Positions 42,619 through 50,298 of a DNA stretch of 63,499 nt are shown here, one piece after another; position 1 is the first letter of the stretch; every line of letters starts with the position of its first letter. The notes below the pieces were generated by a model that was given only the letters and a program-made list of their open reading frames with translations, ran no database searches and had not been told where the DNA came from. Both the position numbers and the translations under genes were made by a program. Origin of the DNA: JAAYZQ01 sp034428935 (GTDB lineage: Bacteria > Chloroflexota > Anaerolineae > JAAYZQ01); NCBI GenBank assembly GCA_034428935.1, contig DAOUHB010000044.1, positions 1-63,499 on the forward strand, given 5' to 3'.

Positions 42619-44838
42619 ATGGTGTCAACCGGAGGTGTGAGCCTGGATCAAGGGGAGCTTGACGGAAGGCCCAGGGGCCTGACGGCGATCTTGGTCGTCA
42701 GCGTACTGGGGCTTTTCCTCGAGATGCTGCTTATCCGCTGGATCGGCACCGAAGTTCGCATCTTTGCTTATCTGCAGAACACGATCCTGGTCGTGTGCTT
42801 TCTGGGACTGGGACTCGGGATGTTCACGTCGCGGAAGCCGTTTACATTCCGCCAGATGCTAATCCCCCTGGCTCTCCTGGTTTTGCTCCTGGCCATTCCG
42901 CTGTCCAGGAGAGTCCTGGGATCTGCCAGTGAGCTGCTCAGCGTCCTGGGCGATCCGGTCATCTGGGGCGAGCTTGGCGGCGCGAACCTGGGGGAGACCG
43001 TCGTCTACGTAACGTCTGGATTGGCCCTGACAGCCTTTGTAATGATCCTGGTCCTGGATATGTTTGTGCCCATAGGCCGGTACCTCGGGCGGCTCATGGA
43101 CGAGCATCCCCGGATCATTGCTGCCTACTCTGCCAACGTCGGGGGAAGCCTGCTGGGGACCTGGTTTTTTGTCCTGCTGAGCTCCTTCTATCAGCCGCCC
43201 GTCACCTGGATCGCAGTTGTGGCGGTGCTGACCTTCCTGCTGATGGGCAGGACCGAGCGCCGGCAATGGCTCAACCTCGCCCTGCTTCTCGCGGTCATTG
43301 TCTTTGCGTGGTTCGCCGGCAGGGAGCTGGGTTCTGTCGAGGTCGTGTGGTCCCCGTACCAAAAGCTGGTCACCCAACAGCTCGAACAGGTAGAAGGAAG
43401 GGGCAGGGAGTACCTAATCACAGTCAACAACACTGGCTTCCAGGAGATGAGCGATCTGAGCGGCGTTGGCACCGGGTCAAATCCCGGCGACTCGGCGCTT
43501 CAGGGCGGCGGCCTTGGCCAGTACGATCTTCCCTTGCGTCTACACCCCAATGCCAGGAATTACCTGATCGTCGGGGCCGGGGCAGGCAATGATGCCGCGG
43601 GCGGGCTGCGGCAGAACGCGGAGCAGATTACCGCGGTAGAGATCGACCCGGCCATCATCGAGCTCGGGCGCCGCTATCACCCGGAGGAGCCATACAGCGC
43701 TCCCTCGGTGACCATCGTCAACGACGACGCCCGTTCCTTCTTTGCCACCTGTGAGGAAAAGTTTGACGTCATTGCGTTCGGGCTCCTGGATTCGCACACC
43801 ACAACCTCGCTCACCAATGCCCGGTTGGATCACTATGTCTACACCCGGGAGAGCCTGGAGCTGGCCCGGTCGTTGCTTGCCCCGGGTGGCATCATGACCC
43901 TCACCTTTCTGCCACAGAGGCTGTACATCGCCGACCGCCTTGCCGCGGTCATGCGCGACGTCTTTGGCGAGGAGCCCCTCTACTTTGCCATACCGGTCGG
44001 TGAAAAGGCCTGGGGTTACGTCATGTTCGTGGCCGGTGACCTGCCAGGTGCGCGCGCACGCATTGCGCAAGACCAGCAATTGGCGGCCTATATGGATTGG
44101 TCCACTCAAAGGATGCCGGTGCCGCCTTTGCCATATACCACGAGGGTGGCCACGGACGACTGGCCCTACATCTACCTGGAGAGGCCCAAGATACCGATCC
44201 TCTACTTTCTCCTTGCAGGGGTGATGGTGGGGATCATGCTATTGAGTTACCGGCGCTGGGGGGTGGCCGGCTTGCTCGCGGGTTGGGGTCGCTCCCACTG
44301 GCATTTCTTTTTCCTGGGAGCCGGGTTCCTGCTGCTCGAAGTTCAGAATGTCAGCAAAGCCTCGGTGGTCCTGGGCAACACGTGGCAGGTCAATGCCGTG
44401 ATCGTTTCGGGCGTCCTGGGCATGTCCCTGTTGGCCAACCTGCTCGCGCAAAAGCTCCCACGGTTGCCCTTGATCCCGGTTTACGTCCTTCTCCTCGGCA
44501 CCTGCCTGGGCTTGTATTTTGTCGACCTGGCCAGTTTCGCCTTCTTGCCGTTCGCCGCCAAGGCGTTGATCGTGGGTGCTCTCACCACCATCCCGGCGCT
44601 TTTCAGTGGCTATATCTTTGTGCGCTCCTTTGCCATCGTGCCACGAAAAGACCTTGCCCTGGGAGCCAACATGATCGGGTCGATGGTCGGTGCCTTGCTC
44701 CAGTCCATTACCTTCGTGACCGGCATCAAAGCGCTGCTGCTGGTGGTGGCGGGCCTTTACGTCCTCTCCCTCGTAACGAGGCCGGGCGCGGTGGCGCAGG
44801 AGGCGCGCGCCTCTGCTGTTCTTGACGCTGGTGCTTGA
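42619..44838 (+). CDS. Membrane protein with spermidine-synthase-like (SAM-fold) domain
   Basis: The 739 residues have about eight N-terminal helices, a soluble Rossmann methyltransferase-like domain (about 310-480) and about seven C-terminal helices. The Rossmann domain carries the glycine loop VGAGAGNDAAGGL, the acidic loop VEIDPAIIELGRRY and VNDDARSFFATCEEKFDVI. This matches the large fused-membrane spermidine-synthase-like proteins common in Chloroflexota, whose substrate is not known. Polyamine-pathway genes are absent. A weak ribosome site follows the HCHL stop by 14 bases, so it may be translationally coupled. Confidence 0.78.
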   Translation: MVSTGGVSLDQGELDGRPRGLTAILVVSVLGLFLEMLLIRWIGTEVRIFAYLQNTILVVCFLGLGLGMFTSRKPFTFRQMLIPLALLVLLLAIPLSRRVLGSASELLSVLGDPVIWGELGGANLGETVVYVTSGLALTAFVMILVLDMFVPIGRYLGRLMDEHPRIIAAYSANVGGSLLGTWFFVLLSSFYQPPVTWIAVVAVLTFLLMGRTERRQWLNLALLLAVIVFAWFAGRELGSVEVVWSPYQKLVTQQLEQVEGRGREYLITVNNTGFQEMSDLSGVGTGSNPGDSALQGGGLGQYDLPLRLHPNARNYLIVGAGAGNDAAGGLRQNAEQITAVEIDPAIIELGRRYHPEEPYSAPSVTIVNDDARSFFATCEEKFDVIAFGLLDSHTTTSLTNARLDHYVYTRESLELARSLLAPGGIMTLTFLPQRLYIADRLAAVMRDVFGEEPLYFAIPVGEKAWGYVMFVAGDLPGARARIAQDQQLAAYMDWSTQRMPVPPLPYTTRVATDDWPYIYLERPKIPILYFLLAGVMVGIMLLSYRRWGVAGLLAGWGRSHWHFFFLGAGFLLLEVQNVSKASVVLGNTWQVNAVIVSGVLGMSLLANLLAQKLPRLPLIPVYVLLLGTCLGLYFVDLASFAFLPFAAKALIVGALTTIPALFSGYIFVRSFAIVPRKDLALGANMIGSMVGALLQSITFVTGIKALLLVVAGLYVLSLVTRPGAVAQEARASAVLDAGA

Positions 44839-44879
44839 ACTCGTCCCCACAGACTGCCCGGCCGTCACGCGGGCGACAA

Positions 44880-44910
44880 CGCTACCCGGCGGGCGCTCCG
44901 CCGGGTAGCG
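44880..44910. terminator. Perfect 13-bp hairpin between convergent operons
   Basis: CGCTACCCGGCGG and CCGCCGGGTAGCG flank a 5-base loop. It lies between the end of the aromatic operon and the end of the superoxide dismutase gene and could serve both. There is no U-run. Confidence 0.65.
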
Positions 44911-44952
44911 TCGGTCAGGATATTCCCGAGGAAGCAGAGCGGCGCGGGCCGG

Positions 44953-45555
44953 TTAGCGGCCCTGGCGCAGGTTCTCCGCGACGAAATCCCAGTTGACCAT
45001 GTGGTCCAGGAAAGCCTGGACAAAATCAGGACGGCGGTTCTGATAGTCCAGGTAATAGGCGTGCTCCCAGACGTCTACGGTGAGCAAGGGCACCTGGTTC
45101 CTGGTCAGTGGGTTGTCGGCATTCTGGGTGCTGACGACCTTCAGCCCCCCGTTCTCGAGCACCAGCCAGCCCCAACCGCTGCCAAAGCGGCCGACCGAGG
45201 TGCCCTTGAACTGCTCGACAAAGCCCTGGTAGCCGCCGAACGCCTGGTCGATCAGGCCGGACAGCTCACCGGTGGGCTGGCCGCCGCCGCCCGGCTTCAT
45301 GCATTGCCAATAGAAGGTGTGGTTCCAGACCTGGGCACCGTTGTTGAATACGCCCACCTTGGCCGGGTCGTTGGCCGTACGGCGGATGATCTCCTCCAAC
45401 GGCTTGTTCTCCAGGTCGGTGCCCGCTATCAGCTTGTTCAGGTTGTCCACGTACGCCTTGTGGTGCTTCCCGTGATGGAAGCTGAAGGTCTGGGCCGACA
45501 TGTGGGGTTCCAGTGCGTCGGCAGGATACGGCAAGGGCGGTAGTTCAAAAGCCAT
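44953..45555 (-). CDS. Fe/Mn superoxide dismutase
   Basis: I chose ATG 45555, with AAGGAGA eight bases ahead; an ATG six bases earlier sits on top of that site. The 200 residues contain all four metal ligands: H27 (TFSFHHGKHH), H79 (VWNHTFYW), D161 and H165 (LLTVDVWEHAYYLDY). There is no signal peptide, so it is cytoplasmic. The sequence looks closer to the iron branch, but the metal cannot be fixed by eye. Confidence 0.95.
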   Translation of the reverse strand: MAFELPPLPYPADALEPHMSAQTFSFHHGKHHKAYVDNLNKLIAGTDLENKPLEEIIRRTANDPAKVGVFNNGAQVWNHTFYWQCMKPGGGGQPTGELSGLIDQAFGGYQGFVEQFKGTSVGRFGSGWGWLVLENGGLKVVSTQNADNPLTRNQVPLLTVDVWEHAYYLDYQNRRPDFVQAFLDHMVNWDFVAENLRQGR

Positions 45556-45635
45556 CGTCATTCTCCTTTCTTCTCTCTGGTGATTGTGATTACGCGCGTG
45601 GTTTAGGAGGGGCGGCGATGCCCACCACCAGCCTG

Positions 45636-45664
45636 ATTATAGTATACAACCGCCGGGGGCGCAA
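45636..45664 (-). promoter_or_regulatory. Promoter of the superoxide dismutase gene
   Basis: On the minus strand TTGCGC, a 17-base spacer and TATAAT lie about 80 bases before ATG 45555. The -10 box covers the stop codon of the small gene upstream. Confidence 0.65.
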
Positions 45665-45873
45665 CTGGACGAGGGGGTTTGGTGCAATTCAGAATAGTTC
45701 GCCATGCCCAGGAACATGAACACCATCGACACAGCCCGGTACCGACCACAGCGGGCGTAGGCTGCGGGGCCGATCCGCTGCTCGAGGGCAGCCGGGCCGG
45801 CGCTCTTGACGTAAAAGAGGGCAGTCAGGATCGTAGCGGCAACCAAGCATACGACGTTGAGCCAGGCGATCAC
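45637..45873 (-). pseudogene. Short membrane-protein fragment (probably truncated)
   Basis: The 78 residues start with one good helix (MIAWLNVVCLVAATILTALFYVKSAGPAALEQRIG is the region, helix at about 3-22) and a conserved-looking segment YARCGRYRAVSMVFMFLGMANY. The sequence then turns into an unpatterned Cys/Ser/Pro tail. This resembles the first third of Chloroflexota isoprenylcysteine-methyltransferase-like membrane proteins, cut off after helix 2. I judge it a remnant; a genuine small protein is possible. Confidence 0.4.
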
Positions 45874-45904
45874 GTCACTCCTCCACGTGCCGGCCGCGGG
45901 CTTC

Positions 45905-47764
45905 TCAGGCCTCCTCGCTGTCGATCACGCCGCGGTCCAGGAGCACCTGCCGCAGTTGGTCCAGGCTGATGCCATAGTGCCGTGCCAGCTCCAGGGCGTA
46001 ACTGCGACCCATGGGCCGGCTCCTGACGACGCGGTACGTGCGTCGCCCGGCCATCTCGTCGGCATCCTGCGCCACCGTCGCCTGGTCGATGCGCGACGAG
46101 ACCAGGCTTACCACCCGGCTGTCGCCTGCTGTCTCGGCATTGATGGCCTCCACCTGTTCCGCCAGCTCGTGCAGGTGTGTGGCAAACACGACGCGTGCAC
46201 CCAGCACACGCAGGATGAGCACCACGTCGCGCGACAGGTACAGGCTCTCTCCGGCGTGGGTGCCCGATAGCGATTCGTTGAGAAGGATGAGGCTGTGGCG
46301 CGTGGCCTGCTCCAGGATCTGGCGCAGGCGCTGTGCCTCGTGGCCAAAGCGCCCCGTGCCGCGCACCAGCTCTTCGTCCGCCGGAAAGTGGGTGTAGACG
46401 CCATCCGCCGGGCTGATCCGGGCCTGGCTGCCCGGCACGAACAACCCGACCTGGGCCAGCACCTGCATGAGGCCGATGGCCTGGGCATAGGTCGTCTTGC
46501 CGCCGCGGTTCGGCCCGGTCAGGATGGCGATCCGGCCCTCAGCGTCGAGACTCACGTCGTTGGTCACGACTTCGGCCGCCAACTCGCCGCCACCGCGCTC
46601 CAGGTAGTGCAGCGCCAGGTTGACATTGTACCCGTCGCGCACCTGGCACACGCGCTCGGCCTCGGGCAGGATCTCGGGCAGGCACACCGGCAGCCCGCCC
46701 TCCTGCAGCCGGCGGGCAAGGCGTGCCGCGCCGCCGTAGAAAGCCAGGGCCGGGCGGATGCGCACCAGCCAGCGCCGGTTGACGTGGATGTACGCTTGCA
46801 GCGCCGCCGCGATGGGCTTGCTCACCTGCTCCATGATCCGCGATAGGTCCCGAAAAAGGGGTACCAGCATCGGGTTGGCCCGGCGGCCAGGCTGCGGAAG
46901 GGCGCTGCCGCCCTCGATGAGTGGCATCGTGTGCAGCGGCATCACACCCCCCTGGTCGCTGCTGCCGCCCAGCAGCAGCCGCAGCAGGGGAGCTTCGGTG
47001 AACGGCTCCTCGTTGAGCGACAGGAGCGTGGCCGCCACAGGCTGCAAGTTCTGGTCGAGGTTAACGCCGATGGTGATGCTCGTCACGCCGCGGATGGAGG
47101 CCAGCAGGGGTGGCAGCTCGCGCGCCAGGGTCTGGAAGCTGTCGCGGGCCTCGATCTCGACCGCCTGGTCGCGCAGCGCGCACAGCCCCGCCGACCTGGG
47201 CTCGCCGTCCGCCTCGGCAAAGACGCGCACCGTGGCCCGGATGCAGTCGACGTACGTCTCCATCTCACCCAGCCACCACGCCACCTGGAACAGCTCGGGC
47301 ATGTCGCGGTCGGCCATGCTGTAGGCGTTCAGTTGATCCAACAGGGGCAGCAACTCCTCGATTCCGCGGGCCAGCTTCTGGTCGCTGATCAGGTCGCCGC
47401 TGATGGCCTGCCGGTAGCGGATCGCTTCGGGGTCCCGGACCGGCTCACACAGCACGCGCCGGATCAGGTCGTGGTGCTCTCGCTTGCTGCCGCTGGCCAG
47501 TGCCTGCACCAGGGTCTCGATCTCCAGGTCGTGGAGGGCATGCTCTCCCAGCCACGCACCGGCTCCCCCTTGGCCCGGGGGCCACAGCAGGTCGAGGCCG
47601 TCGTCTTGCTCCGCCTCCTCCCTCACCGCCCGGCTCGTGGCCTCGTCCGTTTCCACGACCTCGACGGCGCGCTCGGCACCCAGTCGCCGCGCACCAAGCC
47701 TGGTGCGCAGGTCTCTCATTTCCCTGGATAGCTCGCGGCCCAATGCCTCCATGCCTGACTGCAT
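45905..47764 (-). CDS. MutS-family DNA-binding ATPase (MutS core and ATPase domains only)
   Basis: I chose ATG 47764, with AAGGAG seven bases ahead. The 619 residues hold a lever/clamp-like helical region and the MutS ATPase: Walker A GPNRGGKTT, then RGTGRFGHEAQRLRQIL, Walker B-type LILLNESLSGT and VVFATHLHELAEQ. The mismatch-recognition domain with the Phe-x-Glu motif is absent, so it is not the mismatch-repair MutS. It belongs to the MutS-like proteins of uncertain role. It is expressed from a promoter 200 bases upstream. Confidence 0.8.
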   Translation of the reverse strand: MQSGMEALGRELSREMRDLRTRLGARRLGAERAVEVVETDEATSRAVREEAEQDDGLDLLWPPGQGGAGAWLGEHALHDLEIETLVQALASGSKREHHDLIRRVLCEPVRDPEAIRYRQAISGDLISDQKLARGIEELLPLLDQLNAYSMADRDMPELFQVAWWLGEMETYVDCIRATVRVFAEADGEPRSAGLCALRDQAVEIEARDSFQTLARELPPLLASIRGVTSITIGVNLDQNLQPVAATLLSLNEEPFTEAPLLRLLLGGSSDQGGVMPLHTMPLIEGGSALPQPGRRANPMLVPLFRDLSRIMEQVSKPIAAALQAYIHVNRRWLVRIRPALAFYGGAARLARRLQEGGLPVCLPEILPEAERVCQVRDGYNVNLALHYLERGGGELAAEVVTNDVSLDAEGRIAILTGPNRGGKTTYAQAIGLMQVLAQVGLFVPGSQARISPADGVYTHFPADEELVRGTGRFGHEAQRLRQILEQATRHSLILLNESLSGTHAGESLYLSRDVVLILRVLGARVVFATHLHELAEQVEAINAETAGDSRVVSLVSSRIDQATVAQDADEMAGRRTYRVVRSRPMGRSYALELARHYGISLDQLRQVLLDRGVIDSEEA

Positions 47765-47957
47765 ATCACGGCTCCTTGAGCAATCAGGATTCACGATCCC
47801 GACAGCGGCTCGTTACCCTTGGAGTGTATGTGCCCGATTCTTGGCTAATCCCCCGGTCGCCGCGTGGCTGAACTTGCAGGCACGTATGCGTGCCCCCCAA
47901 GGGACCTCGAGCGCACACCATATCGCCACCCTTGCTGAATAGAAGGCTGATGGTAAC

Positions 47958-47985
47958 AGTATACCACAATCGAGCAAGATCGCAA
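47958..47985 (-). promoter_or_regulatory. Promoter of the MutS-family gene
   Basis: On the minus strand TTGCGA, a 16-base spacer and TATACT lie about 200 bases upstream of ATG 47764. I see nothing else in 47765-47957. Confidence 0.5.
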
Positions 47986-48164
47986 AACGGATTCGGTTCC
48001 GCTTTGGAGAAGCGAGGAGAGCTCTCCCTTGAAGGCGCTGCCCAGCGCGACCTGGGGGCCCGGCTCCTGCGCCCAACTCAGCCCCAAAACCAGGGTGGGC
48101 AGCGGCCCGAGGGCCAGGATGCCTGCGATTTACCTCCTTTAGTAAGATGGTTTGTCGTTATCGG
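47986..48164. other. Intergenic stretch, no feature recognised
   Basis: This lies between the MutS-family promoter and the end of the interrupted metalloprotease gene. I see no hairpin with a U-run and no coding pattern. Confidence 0.4.
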
Positions 48165-49538
48165 CTATGGACCCCGGTACTGCCGCACCACCAGTGGCAG
48201 GTACTGCCTGTCCTCGAATGAGCGTAGGATGGCGTAGGCACCCAGCTCGGTGATCTCGGCCGAGACGAAATTGTGGGTGAGCTCCAACGTCCCGCTCAAG
48301 GGTACCCAGCGGCCAGACTGCTCGTCCCAGTGGTACAGGTCCAGTCTCGGCGAGCCATCCGTTTCGACCACGTCGGACGCAAAGTAGATGTTGGCCACCG
48401 CCGGCTGGTTGAGGCCTATGGTTCCATCGGAGCTGCTGATTTCGTAAGGGCGGCCCACTACCATCGTCCCGCCCTGCTCCCACACCGGCCGGTTGGCCGG
48501 CTGGATGCTGACCACTGGCTCGCCCTCCAGGCTACCCGCCGGCAAAAAGATCTCCATCAGCCCGTCTGCAGATTTGACCCAGGTGAGCTGGTCCGGTTCG
48601 ACCGGCTCGGCGCTGAAAAAGTCCAGCGCGTGGACCGCGTGCGACTGCGCATCCACGGCGCGGGCAAAGACCTGGCCCTGCAATCCAAGCTGCGGGTCCA
48701 GGGAGACCTGCCCGGTGTACTTGACGCCATCGAAGGCCAGCGTGGGCGTCAGCACCGCCCCAGCCCCCTGCCACACCTCCACCTGGGGAGCCTGCGGCAG
48801 TGGGATCGAGGCCTGCACCTCGACGATCAACGTGGTTCCGTCGCCTTGGGGCAGGGTCGAGACCTCCAGGCCAAAGGGATCCCGCTCCAGGGTGATCGCC
48901 TGCTGCTCGGGTGCAGTCGCTTCCTGCTGCTCCGCGCCCGAAGCGCTGGGACATAAAGCCGTGGTCGTGCCGGAGGATGAGCAGAACCAGCCGCACGATT
49001 TGGACACCCGCACCGCGTCGCCGTGGTGGGCGCCCAGGATAGTAATCACCCCGGCCGTGGGGGGGACACCCTCGGGCTGATCGGATCGGGTTTTTCCCTG
49101 GTAGAGCTTGGAAGCGCCCTCGACCCAGGTATCGTAATCGAGGGCCGCCCCCCCGTCTTCCCTTATCCAACTCGTGGCAAAAGGCGCGCAGGCTTCCGAT
49201 TCCAGACCGATTATGCCTGTTGCCGTCCAATCGGGAACAGGGATGGCGTCCGGGCCGGGCATGATGCTGCCCCGATCATTTGGCCGCTCCAATATCCAGC
49301 GCGGGGGATTTTGGGCATCTTTGTAGCGATCCACCACCGTGTCCCAGCACGGGCCGCCGCGCTTTTCGTGCTGCATCGTGTTGGTGTTGTGCGGGTGCAC
49401 GGTCAAAGAGGAACACATCTCGGTCGTTATCCCCTGAAAGTCCATGAGGGAAGCCTGCTGATCCTCCACCGCGTTTGACGGGTCGGGATCTTTGTCGACT
49501 GTACAACCCGCTCCTTCCGAACCCCCACTTGTGTTCTC
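48165..49538 (-). pseudogene. 3' part of the interrupted secreted metalloprotease gene
   Basis: This stretch encodes the C-terminal 456 residues that follow the insertion, beginning ENTSGGSEGAGC. It has cysteine-containing loops (MCSSLTVHPHNTNTM, KSCGWFCSSSGTTTALC), then beta-sandwich-like segments, and ends YLPLVVRQYRGP, a tail seen on many Chloroflexota secreted proteins. The open frame continues into the mobile element up to 49736, but those extra residues come from the element and have no signal peptide. Alone it is unlikely to be made or exported. Confidence 0.8.
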
Positions 49539-49545
49539 GTATTCA
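49537..49545. repeat. Left 9-bp target-site duplication
   Basis: TCGTATTCA here is identical to 50290-50298 on the other side of the inserted element. Confidence 0.85.
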
Positions 49546-49696
49546 GAGGGAAAGACAAGGTTACGCCGTAGCGTAACCACTGCGTAACCAGGTCGTAACC
49601 GGGTCGCCTCAATGTCACCAAAAGCGTAACCAGGTCGCCATGCGATTACGCTCTTTCGTAACCACTGCGTAACCAGTTCACCAGTCAGGCGTGAAA

Positions 49697-49715
49697 AGCG
49701 TAACCTGGTTACGCT
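49697..49715. repeat. 19-bp palindrome inside the element (left copy)
   Basis: AGCGTAACCTGGTTACGCT is a perfect palindrome and is repeated exactly at 50218-50236. Both copies are the innermost members of the GTAACC arrays, as expected for transposase-binding sites. Confidence 0.8.
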
Positions 49716-50217
49716 CGACCTTCCCCGTGTAGACACTTCTCGAAATCCACTCCACAGTCACATCAGCAGTGTCAAGAAGGCACGTTTAAACCGATAATCG
49801 GATAGAATCGGGATGTCGATTTCCTTGTTTGAGCCGATATTGGCCAGAGAAGTCAAATGACTCAGACTACGGCATTGTGACAAACTCGACATAGGGCAAG
49901 ACTCGATCTCGGTCGACCTCATTGATAGGACGAGCATATTGTGACTGAGAGAGGCCGCTCATCACGAGTGGAAGCATGGAAAGCCGAGCGTTCTGAATGC
50001 CTTGAGGACTCGTAACGGGCGATTGTGACTTGATCGGCTCTGAGGTCACTCAGTACCCTCTTGGAGTGCCCAGGGTCGGCTCAGCATTTTGGCCGATACA
50101 GACTCGATCCCGGCATCTGTGTCCAACGCACCATCCTTTCAGTTTGATACACATCCTTTCTCTCTTATTAAGGATATTCCTGGGAGACTGAATTGCGCCC
50201 CAAGCTGCATCCTGAGA

Positions 50218-50236
50218 AGCGTAACCTGGTTACGCT
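50218..50236. repeat. 19-bp palindrome inside the element (right copy)
   Basis: This is an exact second copy of the palindrome at 49697-49715, 54 bases from the right end of the element. Confidence 0.8.
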
Positions 50237-50289
50237 TGATCGTAACCGGTGCGTAACCACCTCGTAACCACTCAAACCTTGTCTTACCC

Positions 50290-50298
50290 TCGTATTCA
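50290..50298. repeat. Right 9-bp target-site duplication
   Basis: TCGTATTCA lies directly after the right inverted repeat and matches 49537-49545. Confidence 0.85.

Larger units (their letters stand above)
49546..50289. mobile_element. MITE-like non-autonomous insertion, 744 bp
   Basis: The ends are inverted repeats: the left end reads GAGGGAAAGACAAGGTT and the right end, on the other strand, GGGTAAGACAAGGTT (14 of 15 identical after the extra GA). A 9-bp direct repeat flanks it. About fourteen copies of the hexamer GTAACC (either strand) lie subterminally, nine on the left and five on the right. The 19-bp palindrome AGCGTAACCTGGTTACGCT occurs at 49697-49715 and again at 50218-50236. No frame longer than about 60 codons lies wholly inside, so it carries no transposase. 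It splits the metalloprotease gene. Confidence 0.85.

Noticed and set aside
45905..47764. Mismatch-repair MutS
   Set aside because: The N-terminal mismatch-recognition domain is missing and the protein is much shorter than MutS1.
49551..49715. GTAACC repeats as a CRISPR array
   Set aside because: The repeats are 6-9 bases, irregularly spaced and in both orientations, and they sit inside an element with inverted ends. They are subterminal transposition sites, not CRISPR repeats.
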